From: Crossaster papposus
Lineage: Eukaryota; Echinodermata; Asteroidea; Velatida; Solasteridae
NCBI GenBank assembly: GCA_037893245.1
Contig: JBAIAA010000409.1
Span: 1-64,000 of the forward strand
Reading direction: 5' to 3'
DNA length: 64,000 nucleotides
Shown here: one piece after another, positions 57,801 to 61,710 of the stretch
How the letters are laid out: every line of letters begins with the position of its first letter
Numbering within the stretch: position 1 is the first letter of the stretch
Position numbers and translations under genes: made by a program
Notes under the pieces: model-generated
Seen by the model: only the letters and a program-made list of their open reading frames with translations
Databases searched by the model: none
What the model was told of the DNA's origin: nothing

Positions 57801-60800
57801 ACTATAAACTTTGACCTTTGCATACATTTTTGTGTCAAATAAATTTGGTTTGGGAAATAAAACAGCAATGTTTCCCCCCACTTTCCCAACGAAAAAACAG
57901 CCGACCATACCACGCGACCTGCTACATGTACGTCATGGTAAGAACAAATGCTTCTCAGCACCTAGCCTGCAGGCTAGGCGAGCGTCATGCGATACGGACG
58001 TACAGTGTACATTATACGTGTACACAATACACACACTCGTGCACCCATGTCGCGATCGATCGTCAACCGGCTAGACTGTGCAGGGTATAGCCACGCTATA
58101 TTCTTACCAAGACGTCATCTTTTGTGGGCAGGGGCACGGCGCATATTGCTTTTCATTTTAGGATCACGATTAATGAGCAAACATAAACAAATATGAAGTT
58201 TTTGCAGTTGTTAAGTATTCAGTGTTATTAAAGAGTATATTTCGTCATATTAAAGTTTTGAATTTTAGGTACCATTTTTTGCAGCATTTTTGAAAACTGC
58301 TGATCCATACAACTTTAAACTTGACATTGCACATTCTTGGGTCCTGAGCAATACACCCGCCGCGTTTCAACTTCATCATAAAGTGCCAGTGCCCGGTTAT
58401 GGAAATAATTGAATTACGGACAGAAACATTACACAGACACCGTGAAATTACCCATGAGGAAATCCCTCTGCCCTCCCTAAAATCCAATATCCAATACAAC
58501 CTTGAACCCTTTACTGTACCTAACCAAACAGGACCCGGCAAAACTAATGGAATTTGGTAGGCCCGGGATTGTTTGAGTTAATTTTTAATTTGGTGAAAAC
58601 CCCATCTTGATACGACTTTCCGGTTAAATAAATTAGCACATGTTGAGTATAGACATCGAAAAGTAGAAGAACAAAAACAAAAAATTGAATTTTAAGTTAC
58701 AGTATTGATTTTTTTTGTTTTTGTGGCAGAGTATAGATTCAATAATAAATAAAAAAACAAATTTGGGTAAATTAAGTAAGAAATAGGTTTTTTAGAGGCA
58801 TTTTCTTTCTGCGCCTGCACAGCCAGAAATCTGAAAAGCGCGAGTTCAAATCTCCGTCTGTATGTAAACATATGACGTCATTCTGGGAGACGGTGGCACT
58901 GCATACATATATGTACAGTATACAGTGCCACCGTCTCCCAGAATGACGTCATTTGACGGAGATTTGAACTCGCGCTTTTTAGATTTCTGGCTGTGCAGGT
59001 GCAGAAAGAAAATGCCTCTAAAAAACGTATTTCTTACTTAATTTACCCAAATTGTTTTTGTACATGTATTTATTATTTTTTCTATACTCTGCCACAAAAA
59101 CAAAAGAATCGAAGAAAAAAAAACCTTTGAGTTCCCCTTTAAATACAAACCTCATAGTAGAAGAGGTTCCCCTGTTTGGACCTGAAGTAACGTTTCTTCC
59201 ATTTCTTGATGAAGGAGGCCCGTCTTCTGCCCATGGGTAGCTTCTCCATGTACCCCTCCATGCTGACCTCCCCAGCCCGACATAGGGGACTCTCGCTGTC
59301 AGGCTGGTGCCGCTGGATGTTGGCATACAGGTCCTGGACTATGGGAAGCTAATCAGAAAGATGCAAGATCATCGGGTACCAGGTCGTATGTACAGAGGGT
59401 AACATGCATGAACAGTATCCTGTGAAAAGTTGTATCAAGGTAGGCTTTTAAGCAGACCCAGGTGAAAATAGAAATGGTAGAAACGTCAGTTACTGAGTAG
59501 GAACATTAGTTCCTGAGTAGGAACATTAGTTCCTGAGTAGGAACAAGGACTTTGGAAGTTTGGAGGACAGAAAGTAGTTTTCGTTGATGCGATTTTGTAT
59601 CACTGTGGAGACATGGCTTTGTTCTCGTGTACAAAATGGTTAGAAAGTCAAGGAAGTTTTTTCAAAATGCTCACGTTTTTCAAAATGCTCCCATTTTAAC
59701 CACAATTATTTTCCTGGGTTGAAATTTCGACCCAATACCCTATATTATACCCTAACCCTAACCCAAACACTAACCCTAACCCACATTCTAACCCTAGTTT
59801 TTGAGTAATTTAAGTACAATCCAAAAATCTAATTCGTGAAATTCCTAATGGAGACCTATATTTATATTCATCTATAGAAATTACCCTTTGGAGACCTTTT
59901 CACTCTCATTGTCCCCATTGTGTTCACGTCTCCAGAGAGTACCGTATTTCGCACCACACTCATCCATGTCGATACAGCATCATAAGCAATTAGCATGTTC
60001 TGTACTCACAACACTTGTGCTCCACCTTAAGCTCTTGGAAATTCACATGTACCGTACATGGACCGTATACAGTACAGTTGCAGTACTCCTGTGCCCAAAT
60101 GTACACGATACACGGTAGTAACCAACAGATAATGTATCACCAACCAATAATGTCACACAAATTGACCGATACTGTATCAATAGATAGGTTTCGCATACAA
60201 ACGGATACGCGTAGGCGTACGTTTAGCTGTCCGTACGCGTTTTATACTTACGTGTAGCGAGTGAGATATCCGTGCCTTGTACACGGTTAGCGGATAGTCG
60301 AGTAACTGTGTCGTCATAAGTCCGCAAAAATTGATGACGTATCCGTTATAAGCTATACCGTATCCGTTTGCAGGCGAAACCTCTCTACTAACGGATAATG
60401 TAACAACAAATGAACAGTAGTGTAGTAACTTTCACTACACTCTCAGTTAATTTCTGTTACCTAATCGGTCAGGACCGATAATGTTTTTAACAATTTTAAA
60501 CAAAAGTAGAACAGTAAGAATACTTGAAAGCACTTAAACTACTTGAACTAGTCACAGAAGCAATTTACATAATCCCATTAATTTGTTTGGAAGTTTTTTT
60601 ATTTTGCAAATATTTCCTTCCCTTAGAAATTTGTTCGCACTTGGAAACTTTGTGAAACAGGACCCGTTTCGAAAAATTGATGTGTACGTAATTAATGATT
60701 TGTGTATTTCAAAAAGTTTCTGGCTTACCGGATTCCATTTCTTGACATTATCCCTCTCTTCAAAGCAAATAACCTCGCTGGTGTCGTTGACACCAAATAT

Positions 60801-61700
60801 GATGGGCCCGTCATATTTGTACACGACCTCCTCGTGATGGTTGGAGGACAAGCTTCCCCGGATGCTGCCGTCCAGAATCTCGCCAGGATCTGAGAAGTCA
60901 TCCGCGGGCGGAAACTCGTAAATTGCCATGTCATCCATGGCGGGAAGCGAGGAATTCAAGACGTGATTAGTCTTCTTCTTGCCGAGGGGCACCTCCGTGT
61001 TGATGTACATGGATGAGACCGCCATGTAGTTCTGACCGGACTCCGGCCGGTTCTGGTGGTGGCGCCGGGGCACGCGCAACACCTCTTCGTACTCTGATTG
61101 GTCCAGGCTGTGTGTCAGGTGACTGTTGTGGTGGAGAGAGTTGGCGCGGAGGTTGGCAGTGGTGGGGCCATTCTGATCCTTGACCTGCCGGCCCCTGCAT
61201 CTCATCGGCGTTTCGTAACTGCCGTCGTCCTCCACCACCGAGCCGTTCAGGCTGTACATGTACTCCGGTTCCGGCACGTCCGAGTAGTCGCCACTCTCGA
61301 TGCGGAATACCTCCTTAGAGGCTGCCGCCTCATGACGGCGGCCTTCATGGTTCGCCTGGGGTTCCTCAGTCTCGACCAGGAGGTCCTCCTTGCTCTTTCG
61401 GATGGCTTCTTGCATGGCTTCCACCTGGGCGGCCAGGCTCTGGACAAAGTCCCTGCAGGCTTCTAGATCGGTGGGTGGGGACCCTTCTGGCAGCACTGCT
61501 GTTACCACCTCTTCGCTGATTGATTCTAGCTCGGCGAAGGTCTGTGTGTCGCGCTTGTGGCCCAGGCAGCTGGAGCATTCCGAGGAGTTCTCTGAGTAGT
61601 CCGAGTCTTGCTGGTCCGTCAGGTCATCGGAGCTCACCTCTGAGCTCAGCTCCGAACTGGTCTCAGACTTCTTCTCGTTTTCCCATTCGACTGTCATTAA
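21718..61700 (-). CDS. PH domain-actin-like fusion protein, at least 13 coding exons
   Basis: Join, in transcript order: 61700-60729, 59348-59151, 57504-57412, 53854-53726, 49162-48941, 47791-47669, 41065-40957, 36874-36739, 29278-29230, 26548-26436, 25772-25626, 23588-23489, 21864-21718. The 2,538 bases stay in frame at every GT-AG junction and give 844 residues from the ATG at 61697. Residues 1-323 are acidic, serine- and tyrosine-rich, with a likely coiled coil at about 78-108. Residues ~352-446 are a PH domain (MEGYMEKLP, KKWKKRYF, closing FEDWKIIL). Residues 464-844 follow actin end to end (381 against about 375). The adenine loop GGTT (769-772) and the Gln of the active site (599) are kept, but the phosphate loops read DVGGC and NIGERI in place of DNGSG and DSGDG, and the DNase-binding loop is short. 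Likely a membrane-directed actin-related protein with weak or no ATP hydrolysis (inference). I do not recognise a named family. More 5' exons may lie beyond the window. Confidence 0.92.
22608..22772. mobile_element. MITE-C fragment (GCTTAGCACAAAA hairpin family)
   Basis: It carries GCTTAGCACAAAA, GGTTTGTAACCCTG-like and TTCATGCTAAGCA blocks and ends ATGAAATTAGCCCC. The left TIR is missing. Confidence 0.65.
22905..23462 (+). mobile_element. tRNA-derived SINE split by a TIR element
   Basis: The head has box A-like TGACCTCGTGG and box B GGTTCGAGTCC; the body has CCTTGGGCAAGGCAC and CTCCACCCAGGAGTAAATGG. The 3' half resumes after the insertion with AAGCGCTTTGAGACTTTGG and AAGCGCTATATAAG, ending in an ATT-rich tail. 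The insertion occupies 23086-23278. Confidence 0.8.
23086..23278. mobile_element. TIR element (GAGAGGTTTCGC), nested in a SINE
   Basis: Ends GAGAGGTTTCGC and GCGAAACCTCTC, flanked by TA on both sides. The interior carries GACGTCA and a CG-rich GTACGCGTACCCG block. The element recurs inverted at 60182-60388. Confidence 0.82.
23489..23588 (-). CDS. PH-actin gene, adenine-binding loop exon
   Basis: 100 bases. SVYLCGGTTLLPGLAERL matches NTVLSGGTTMYPGIADRM, with the nucleotide-binding GGTT intact at 769-772. It ends SSPVK at donor GTGGGT. Confidence 0.95.
24105..24406 (-). mobile_element. tRNA-derived SINE
   Basis: On the minus strand the head has box A TGGCCGGGCGG and box B GAGTTCGAGTCCC (24342-24356). 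The body has CCTTAAGCAAGGCAATTAA, GTCCTTCGGATGGGACGTA and GGTCCCGTGTG, a pattern common in marine invertebrate SINEs. The forward reading frame at 24038-24484 is a shadow of it. Confidence 0.78.
25222..25560. repeat. Dispersed repeat with interstitial telomere-like motifs
   Basis: TTAGGGTTAGTGTTTGGG and related blocks sit at about 25368-25405, inside a ~340-bp repeat that recurs inverted at 59585-59948. Both copies share ACCTCTGGAGAC-like and TGTACACGAGAACAAAGCC-like ends, so the telomere-like part belongs to the element. Confidence 0.7.
25626..25772 (-). CDS. PH-actin gene, subdomain 3
   Basis: 147 bases. RFRSTEGLFHPEVWGKDHPG matches [20 protein letters not shown], and YNAIQACSNDVRKQMC matches FNSIMKCDVDIRKDLY. 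Confidence 0.94.
25891..25990 (-). mobile_element. MITE-A, truncated copy
   Basis: TTAA at 25887-25890 precedes CCAGTTAGCGC; the match runs to CGGGTTCAGGCCGCC and then stops. Confidence 0.75.
26436..26548 (-). CDS. PH-actin gene, subdomain 4 to 3
   Basis: 113 bases. ACFVAQDYHAELKFC matches LCYVALDFEQEM, and EKYDIPNGP matches KSYELPDGQ. The donor is GTATGT. Confidence 0.93.
26650..27020. repeat. Foldback repeat in an intron
   Basis: GCATACATCCAATACACTG, GGACAATTTCTTG and CACCAAGATATCT on the left are mirrored by AGATATCTTGGTATC, AATTCTTTGTCC and GTAGTGGTATGC on the right; CCTATTTTGTGAAG faces CTTCACAAAATAGG inside. The arms are imperfect, about 140 bp each. Confidence 0.6.
28495..28722. mobile_element. 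MITE-C, full copy
   Basis: GGGGCCAATTTCATGGAGCT on the left is mirrored by AGCTCCATGAATTAGGCCCC on the right, with GCTTAGCACAA-type subterminal repeats. A non-coding hairpin element of about 228 bp. Confidence 0.8.
28803..28996. mobile_element. Small TIR element
   Basis: GTTTGTTTATGGTGTAAAT is mirrored by ATTTACACCATAAACAAAC, a perfect 19-bp terminal repeat around about 155 bases. Confidence 0.75.
29230..29278 (-). CDS. PH-actin gene, short subdomain 4 exon
   Basis: 49 bases: FFTEIEMYIARYLKER, matching the actin helix EREIVRDIKEK. The acceptor is CTTGGTACAG and the donor GTAAGA. Confidence 0.88.
29384..29404 (+). repeat. Poly-G tract
   Basis: An almost pure G run about 100 bases upstream, in transcript sense, of the short exon 29278-29230. 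Similar tracts occur in the array, at 11762-11778, and as poly-C at 53507-53527. Confidence 0.9.
29549..30195 (+). repeat. Graded minisatellite: three unit types in succession
   Basis: About 23 copies of CTTGTGACGGGG with growing G runs (29549-29820) pass through CTTGGGACGGGG into about 14 copies of a 16-bp ACTTAATTGGGACGGG unit (29860-30070). They then change to ACCTGCAATCCGCTAG-type units to about 30180. Neighbouring units differ by one or two bases, so the array shows stepwise drift. Confidence 0.9.
30800..31131 (+). mobile_element. MITE-B, right end decayed
   Basis: TTAA at 30796-30799, then AGGTAGGATGGTACACCA, and family blocks to TTGATATCTGCAAA. The right TIR is lost. The sequence from here to 32540 is AT-rich intron with no other feature I can support. 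Confidence 0.78.
32543..32961. mobile_element. MITE-D, full copy
   Basis: TIR TATGTGACCTGTCATCAC, continuing as AAAATGAGCGTAAAGTCG, with its inverse at the right end (36 bp, nearly perfect). A 23-base poly-A tract lies near 32815-32838. The second copy, at 54618-56055, is split by a Harbinger-like element. Confidence 0.85.
33198..33596. repeat. Long-armed foldback element
   Basis: Arms of about 140 bp (33198-33337 and 33457-33596) are inverted copies with about six differences. They begin AATAAGCCATTTGCGCGTGA and reach GCTATATCACGTGAT. The 120-base centre is unrelated to the arms. Confidence 0.85.
33620..34040 (-). repeat. Dispersed repeat (AATCCTGCAAA family), inverted copy
   Basis: TTGCAGGATTGAGG blocks and GGGTCATGTGTGCAGACCC are the inverse of the copy at 12100-12950. 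Confidence 0.6.
34053..34300. mobile_element. Imperfect TIR element
   Basis: TTATAGTCGATGTGCCTCTG on the left is mirrored by CAGAGGGCACATCGTCTATA on the right, and AAATGTGCCCG by CGGGCACATTT inside, over about 250 bp. Confidence 0.6.
34754..35204. mobile_element. Longer relative of MITE-A
   Basis: TTAA (34750-34753), CCAGTTCACGACGG, and at the right TACGGCGTGAACTGG before TTAA (35205-35208). At 451 bp it is twice the size of MITE-A, and most of the interior is different. It may be nearer to the source element; no transposase frame is visible. Confidence 0.75.
35430..35640 (+). mobile_element. MITE-A, right end lost
   Basis: TTAA at 35426-35429, CCAGTTCGCGCCGGATGACG, and a match to GGCTCGGCGATGTTA, where it stops before the right TIR. 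Confidence 0.8.
35895..36160 (+). mobile_element. tRNA-derived SINE, degenerate
   Basis: Box A-like TAGGCTAGTGGTTC and box B-like GGTTCGAACTGC are followed by GTCCTTGGGCATGCCAC and CTCCACCCAGAAGTATAAATG, as in the SINE at 22905. The head is partly duplicated. Confidence 0.65.
36287..36646 (+). mobile_element. MITE-B, full copy
   Basis: TTAA on both sides (36283-36286, 36647-36650), with left end GAGTAGGATACACCA and right end GGTGTATCCTACCT. It lies 92 bases from the exon at 36739. Confidence 0.85.
36739..36874 (-). CDS. PH-actin gene, second phosphate loop and subdomain 3
   Basis: 136 bases. NIGERIDVVPIVDGY replaces DSGDGVTHTVPIYEGY, so the catalytic-loop Asp (actin 154) is Asn. YRLPFGGRQITEHLRRLL matches LRLDLAGRDLTDYLMKIL, and TEGGYR matches TERGYS. 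Confidence 0.94.
37208..40770 (+). repeat. 44-bp satellite with CAGCTG and CACGTG in its unit; 660-bp higher-order period
   Basis: About 80 units of ACGATCAGCTGTATCATTGG, then TATCCACGTGAACTACCGTA and GCAG, fill an intron of the PH-actin gene. Nearly every unit keeps CAGCTG, and most keep CACGTG (variants AACGTG, ACATG, TTCACGTG). From 38440 a block of 15 units repeats at a 660-bp interval: landmarks at 38446, 39106 and 39766, and 38725 and 39385. The array ends sharply near 40770 with no coding frame. Confidence 0.95.
40957..41065 (-). CDS. PH-actin gene, actin segment with the conserved active-site Gln
   Basis: 109 bases. EKVVEMIFDRFNPEGVYLQE then QALMALYSYKATSGIV parallels [20 protein letters not shown] then QAVLSLYASGRTTGIV. 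Gln599 corresponds to actin Gln137. The donor is GTAGGT. Confidence 0.94.
41280..41830 (-). repeat. Dispersed repeat (GGTCGGTTCGGGTCGG)
   Basis: The inverse of the copy at 10378-11370, ending GGTCGGTTTGACCTGG, CCCAATCTGATGCACATCAT. Non-coding. Confidence 0.55.
42030..42150 (-). repeat. SINE-like fragments with box B motifs
   Basis: GGTTCGAGTTCCACCC and GGTTCCGGTTCCACCC on the minus strand look like two adjacent decayed tRNA-derived heads. Box A is not clear. Confidence 0.4.
42515..42749 (-). mobile_element. MITE-A, full copy
   Basis: CCAGTTCGCGCC-type left end after TCAA (a decayed TTAA) and right end GTCGCGCCAACTGG before TTAA. Confidence 0.83.
43196..43626. mobile_element. MITE-E, full copy (TATGTGACCTGGCACCAC)
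   Basis: The TIR TATGTGACCTGGCACCACG and its inverse enclose about 430 bases. The terminal TATGTGACCTG is shared with MITE-D, so the two families probably use related transposases. Confidence 0.82.
44014..44311 (-). mobile_element. MITE-B, minus orientation, abutting a MITE-A
   Basis: TTAA at 44010-44013, AGGTAGGATACACCA, ending TGTATCCTACC directly at TTAA 44312-44315, which is also the target site of the next element. Confidence 0.83.
44316..44549 (+). mobile_element. MITE-A, full copy
   Basis: CCAGTTCGCGCCGAATGACG to TCGGCGCGAACTGG, with TTAA on both sides (44312-44315, 44550-44553). Confidence 0.87.
44845..45094. mobile_element. MITE-C, full copy
   Basis: GGGGCCAATTTCATAGAGCT is mirrored by AGCTCTATGAAATTTGCCCC. 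The interior has GCTTAGCATGAAAA. Confidence 0.8.
45755..45970. mobile_element. MITE-C, full copy
   Basis: GGGGCCAATTTTATAAAGCT is mirrored by AGCTCTATGAAATTGGCC, with GCTTAAGCATAAAA inside. Confidence 0.78.
46148..46522 (+). mobile_element. MITE-B, full copy
   Basis: TTAA on both sides (46144-46147, 46523-46526), AGGTAGTATACACCA to AGTGTATCCTACCT. The reading frame at 46188-46394 is a shadow. Confidence 0.86.
46800..46920 (-). mobile_element. tRNA-derived SINE, truncated
   Basis: The minus strand shows AGGGCAAGATAGCTCAGTTA (box A) and GGTTCGATTCCCGCCTTG (box B), the same family as 10465 and 10760, with a deletion in the anticodon arm. Confidence 0.65.
46926..47130 (+). mobile_element. MITE-B 3' half
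   Basis: It matches the family from TTTGTTTTCAACCAGCGTC to AATGGTGTATCCTAC. The left half is missing, replaced by the SINE. Confidence 0.75.
47669..47791 (-). CDS. PH-actin gene, actin subdomain 1
   Basis: 41 codons in phase 0. MHTMEGFLDTAFTELGI corresponds to MEKIWHHTFYNELRV, and LMVIVPFHLGPKLT to LLTEAPLNPKANR. Confidence 0.93.
47880..48109 (+). mobile_element. MITE-A, full copy
   Basis: CCAGTTCGCGCCGATTGACG to CTGCGAACTGG with TTAA on both sides (47876-47879, 48110-48113). It lies 88 bases from the exon at 47791. Confidence 0.86.
48457..48879. mobile_element. MITE-E, left end shortened
   Basis: The left end TTTGTGACCACGAAATGAGC lacks part of the TIR; the right end is CATTTCGTGGTGCCAGGTCA. 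It stops about 60 bases from the exon at 48941, so the donor-side intron sequence is largely transposon-derived. Confidence 0.8.
48941..49162 (-). CDS. PH-actin gene, actin subdomains 1 and 2
   Basis: 74 codons in phase 0. HVAIIDVGGCSVRAG matches the actin start (VVDNGSGMCKAG), with the Ser-Gly phosphate loop altered. VFFPSMVA matches VFPSIVG. The DNase-binding loop is reduced to about TKHKDRVSYGYEAL. Confidence 0.94.
49223..49619. mobile_element. Kolobok-like MITE-F (TTAA, TIR AGGGATCGTATACG)
   Basis: A 397-bp element with ends AGGGATCGTATACGTTTGG and its inverse, the latter followed by TTAA (49620-49623) and the former preceded by TTAA (49219-49222). AGGG ends with TTAA duplication fit the Kolobok superfamily. 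Non-coding. Confidence 0.82.
49681..49878. mobile_element. piggyBac-like MITE (CCCCTTGACG)
   Basis: A 198-bp element, CCCCTTGACG to CGTCAAGGGG, with TTAA at 49677-49680 and 49879-49882. Confidence 0.82.
49882..51058. mobile_element. Harbinger-like non-autonomous element
   Basis: The left end AGGCCCAGTCACACCGGG is mirrored by CCCGGTGTGACTGAGGC, with TTA outside both ends (49879-49881 and 51059-51061). Three-base TWA targets and this kind of terminus fit PIF/Harbinger. It abuts the previous element, sharing its TTAA. It is 1.18 kb with no recognisable transposase; CACTGCGCTTACCGTCATG and similar stretches do not code for anything I know. Confidence 0.7.
51180..51380 (+). mobile_element. MITE-B left half
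   Basis: TTAA at 51176-51179, AGGTAGGATACACCA, and a match through TTTTCAACCGGCGTC to TTTTTTCGCGATTG; the right half is lost. Confidence 0.78.
52116..52604. mobile_element. hAT-like non-autonomous element with 8-bp target duplication
   Basis: CATAGAGCTATATTAAATTA is mirrored by TAATTTAATACAGCTCTATG, a TIR of about 29 bp, and the perfect direct repeat GGTCCACA flanks it (52108-52115, 52605-52612). 489 bp, non-coding. The 8-bp duplication points to hAT; P elements also make 8 bp. Confidence 0.85.
53188..53343. mobile_element. Short TIR element with CCGGAT repeats
   Basis: AAGTCCCACTGAAGCC on the left is mirrored by TTGGGACTGGGGCTT on the right, and the interior repeats CCGGATATG and CCCCGGAT in both directions. 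The superfamily is uncertain; Harbinger-like is possible. Confidence 0.55.
53726..53854 (-). CDS. PH-actin gene, PH C-terminal helix and linker
   Basis: 43 codons in phase 0. RGRVLLLRC is a late PH strand and LEFEDWKIILNAES is the closing helix with its invariant Trp (438). A Ser/Thr/Pro-containing linker follows (MTPKSPTPHTIRK). Confidence 0.93.
53943..54304 (+). mobile_element. MITE-B, left end rearranged
   Basis: AAAGGTACCAGTAGGATACC replaces the usual left TIR; the right end is GGTGTATCCTACCT before TTAA (54305-54308). It lies 88 bases from the exon at 53854. Confidence 0.8.
54878..55930 (+). mobile_element. Harbinger-like element nested in MITE-D, with a Myb/SANT-like remnant
   Basis: A 1,053-bp element whose ends AGGCGCTTTCACACT and AGTGTGAAAACGCCT are inverted repeats. 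It is flanked by TTA and ATA, a possible 3-bp TWA duplication (the uninterrupted copy reads TTTAGTC). The subterminal zones repeat GGTTCCAACCC and TTCAACCC motifs. It keeps one decayed gene (55461-55700) of the Myb/SANT-like kind that accompanies the transposase in PIF/Harbinger elements; no transposase is visible. Confidence 0.72.
55461..55700 (+). pseudogene. Remnant of a Harbinger Myb/SANT-like DNA-binding gene
   Basis: The plus strand reads ETWKDKEVKAMLTIRSDD, then after a 13-bp tandem triplication (GATTAGGTCGGAC, 55499-55537) VVESQLDGTTRDKVFTKMSE and DLEGQGIHDKTPSQCR, then after a frame change KLTNLRWDYK. This follows the trihelix/Myb-like pattern: W at the start, a T(R/K)..V(F/Y) block, QCR, then NL(R/K)..YK. 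The triplication inserts 26 bases and shifts the frame, and an in-frame stop follows, so the gene is broken. Inferred from pattern only. Confidence 0.6.
56458..56687. mobile_element. MITE-C, full copy
   Basis: GGGCCAATTTCATAGAGCTG is mirrored by CAGCTCTATGAAATTGGCCC; inside are GCTTAGCACAAAA and AGGTTACCAGCC. Confidence 0.82.
56984..57358 (+). repeat. 13-bp minisatellite (CATACTGTCTTGT)
   Basis: About 28 copies with two subtypes, CATAC and CGTAC, in blocks. Because 13 is not a multiple of 3, it stays open in all three forward frames as a serine/cysteine/leucine/valine repeat, which is not a gene. It ends about 54 bases from the exon at 57412. Confidence 0.93.
57412..57504 (-). CDS. PH-actin gene, PH domain exon 2
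   Basis: 31 codons in phase 0 (DHKAKKSLGYIQLVGGRI and onward to CIEVTDS), the central strands of the PH fold. The 13-bp minisatellite ends about 50 bases from its donor. Confidence 0.93.
57620..58440. repeat. Diverged dispersed repeat, related to 14044-14750
   Basis: GTGCCCGTTC, AAAATGTGCAGCAGTGTG and TGGGTCCTGAGCAATACACC appear in the same order as in carrier intron 4. Non-coding. Confidence 0.45.
58712..59107. repeat. Near-perfect palindrome (foldback), arms of about 190 bp
   Basis: The left arm from TTTTTGTGGCAGAGTATAG to TGGGAGACGGTGGCACTG (58712-58903) is matched in reverse by 58928-59107, with a few changes and a longer T run. The centre is about 24 bases (CATACATATATGTACAG). Each arm contains GACGTCA and AGATTTGAACTCGCGC. 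It ends about 44 bases from the exon at 59151. Confidence 0.9.
59151..59348 (-). CDS. PH-actin gene, PH domain exon 1
   Basis: 66 codons in phase 0, starting LPIVQDLYANIQRHQ. The PH domain begins near EVSMEGYMEKLPMG and continues through IKKWKKRYF to GNLFYYE. The basic run is where phosphoinositide headgroups bind in many PH domains. Confidence 0.93.
59585..59948. repeat. Dispersed repeat with telomere-like motifs, inverted copy
   Basis: CTAACCCTAACCCAAACAC and ACTAACCCTAACCC at about 59750-59785 lie in the inverse of the element at 25222-25560, with the same ends (GGAGACATGGCTTTG, GTCTCCAGAGAGTACC). Confidence 0.7.
60182..60388. mobile_element. TIR element (GAGAGGTTTCGC), inverted copy
   Basis: The left end ATAGGTTTCGC is slightly decayed and the right end is GCGAAACCTCTC followed by TA. 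The interior matches 23086-23278 in reverse (GTACGCGTTTTATA, TATCCGTGCCTTGTACACGG). Confidence 0.8.
60729..61700 (-). CDS. PH-actin gene, first visible coding exon (N-terminal region)
   Basis: The acceptor TTCTTCTTCCAG ends at 61701. The exon opens TTAATGACAG, so ATG at 61697 is either the true start in a spliced leader exon or an internal Met. It encodes 323 residues: Ser/Glu/Asp-rich 11-43, helical ~78-108 (LEACRDFVQSLAAQVEAMQ), then scattered tyrosines (138, 146, 148, 161, 203, 224, 231, 260, 293, 295), several in SH2-type contexts such as MYINTEV and EYEEV. It ends VKKWNP at donor GTAAGC. Confidence 0.88.
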
Positions 61701-61710
61701 CTGGAAGAAG

